Positions 32,069-32,118 of a stretch of 32,118 bases of DNA are shown here, one piece after another. The notes under the pieces were generated by a model. That model was not told the origin of the DNA, did not search any database, and saw only the letters and a program-made list of their open reading frames with translations. Positions within the stretch are counted from its first letter, which is position 1. Every line of letters begins with the position of its first letter. Source of the stretch: Acidimicrobiales bacterium (GTDB taxonomy: Bacteria; Actinomycetota; Acidimicrobiia; Acidimicrobiales; QHCF01); contig QHCF01000144.1 in assembly GCA_003244275.1 (NCBI GenBank), forward strand, positions 1 to 32,118, given 5' to 3'. The translations under genes were made by a program, and so were the position numbers.

Positions 32069-32118
32069 ATGCCGTTTCGCTTTCGTGGCAGTATCCTGAT
32101 CGCCACCCTGCTCGCCAC
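32069..32118 (+). CDS. Start of a secreted or membrane protein, cut by window edge
   Basis: The ATG at 32069 follows GGGGGGCG and opens a frame reading MPFRFRGSILIATLLA, a basic start and hydrophobic run typical of a signal peptide or anchor. It runs off the window, so nothing can be said of the function. The 146 bases before it (31923-32068) hold no gene I can support and are less GC-rich, as expected of a promoter region. Confidence 0.4.
   Translation, partial: MPFRFRGSILIATLLA

Noticed and set aside
1-32118. tRNA, rRNA, CRISPR arrays and riboswitches
   Set aside because: No cloverleaf-like T-arm context, no regularly spaced repeats with spacers and no recognisable riboswitch core were seen on either strand by eye.

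Overview
The window is a high-GC, gene-dense stretch of an Actinomycetota chromosome. Signs of this are a class II DAHP synthase, an F420-type LLM oxidoreductase, an MtrA/MtrB pair with a GerMN lipoprotein, a SenX3/RegX3-like pair, an SCO6880-family type IV secretion protein, frequent GTG/TTG starts and probable leaderless promoters. Gene order does not match Mycobacterium or Streptomyces, so a deep branch such as Acidimicrobiia is possible; that placement is inference. No tRNA, rRNA, CRISPR array, insertion sequence, integrase or relaxase was seen. No gene-free gap exceeds about 300 bases.

Left third (1-11.8 kb), mostly housekeeping: a secreted GH25-like protein, class II DAHP synthase, an LLM oxidoreductase divergent from it, nadD-rsfS, then on the minus strand mtrA-mtrB-short LpqB-like lipoprotein. 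Two small overlapping unknown genes follow, then a MazF/ribbon-helix-helix toxin-antitoxin pair with a perfect 13-bp inverted-repeat operator, then ctaB-tlpA-serS.

Middle (11.7-19.1 kb): one minus-strand phosphate block reading pstS, a fused pstC-pstA, pstB, senX3-like kinase, regX3-like regulator, phoU, and a Fur-family gene. Three contiguous 11-nt repeats resembling a PHO box lie just upstream of pstS, so the regulator encoded downstream probably controls its own transporter. A perfect 16-bp inverted repeat separates the transporter genes from the two-component genes.

Right (19.2-30 kb): a DUF2786 protein, then a divergently arranged type IV secretion-like locus. A lytic transglycosylase/NlpC-P60 wall hydrolase (VirB1-like role) is on the minus strand. 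On the plus strand are a small two-helix protein (VirB2/DUF6112-like), a TrbL/VirB6-like channel protein, an SCO6880-family protein, a VirB4-like ATPase and a VirD4/TraG-like coupling ATPase, tightly packed or overlapping. The SCO6880-like gene begins inside four exact 15-bp repeats, each carrying its own ribosome binding site and ATG. Convergent to the locus is a 646-aa STAND-like P-loop NTPase of unknown function. The locus has no relaxase, so it may be a protein-export or effector machine, or a part of a conjugation system whose DNA-processing genes lie elsewhere.

Far right (30.1-32.1 kb): uppP, a small membrane protein, a stand-alone ChrB N-terminal-domain protein, and the first codons of a secreted or membrane protein cut by the window edge.
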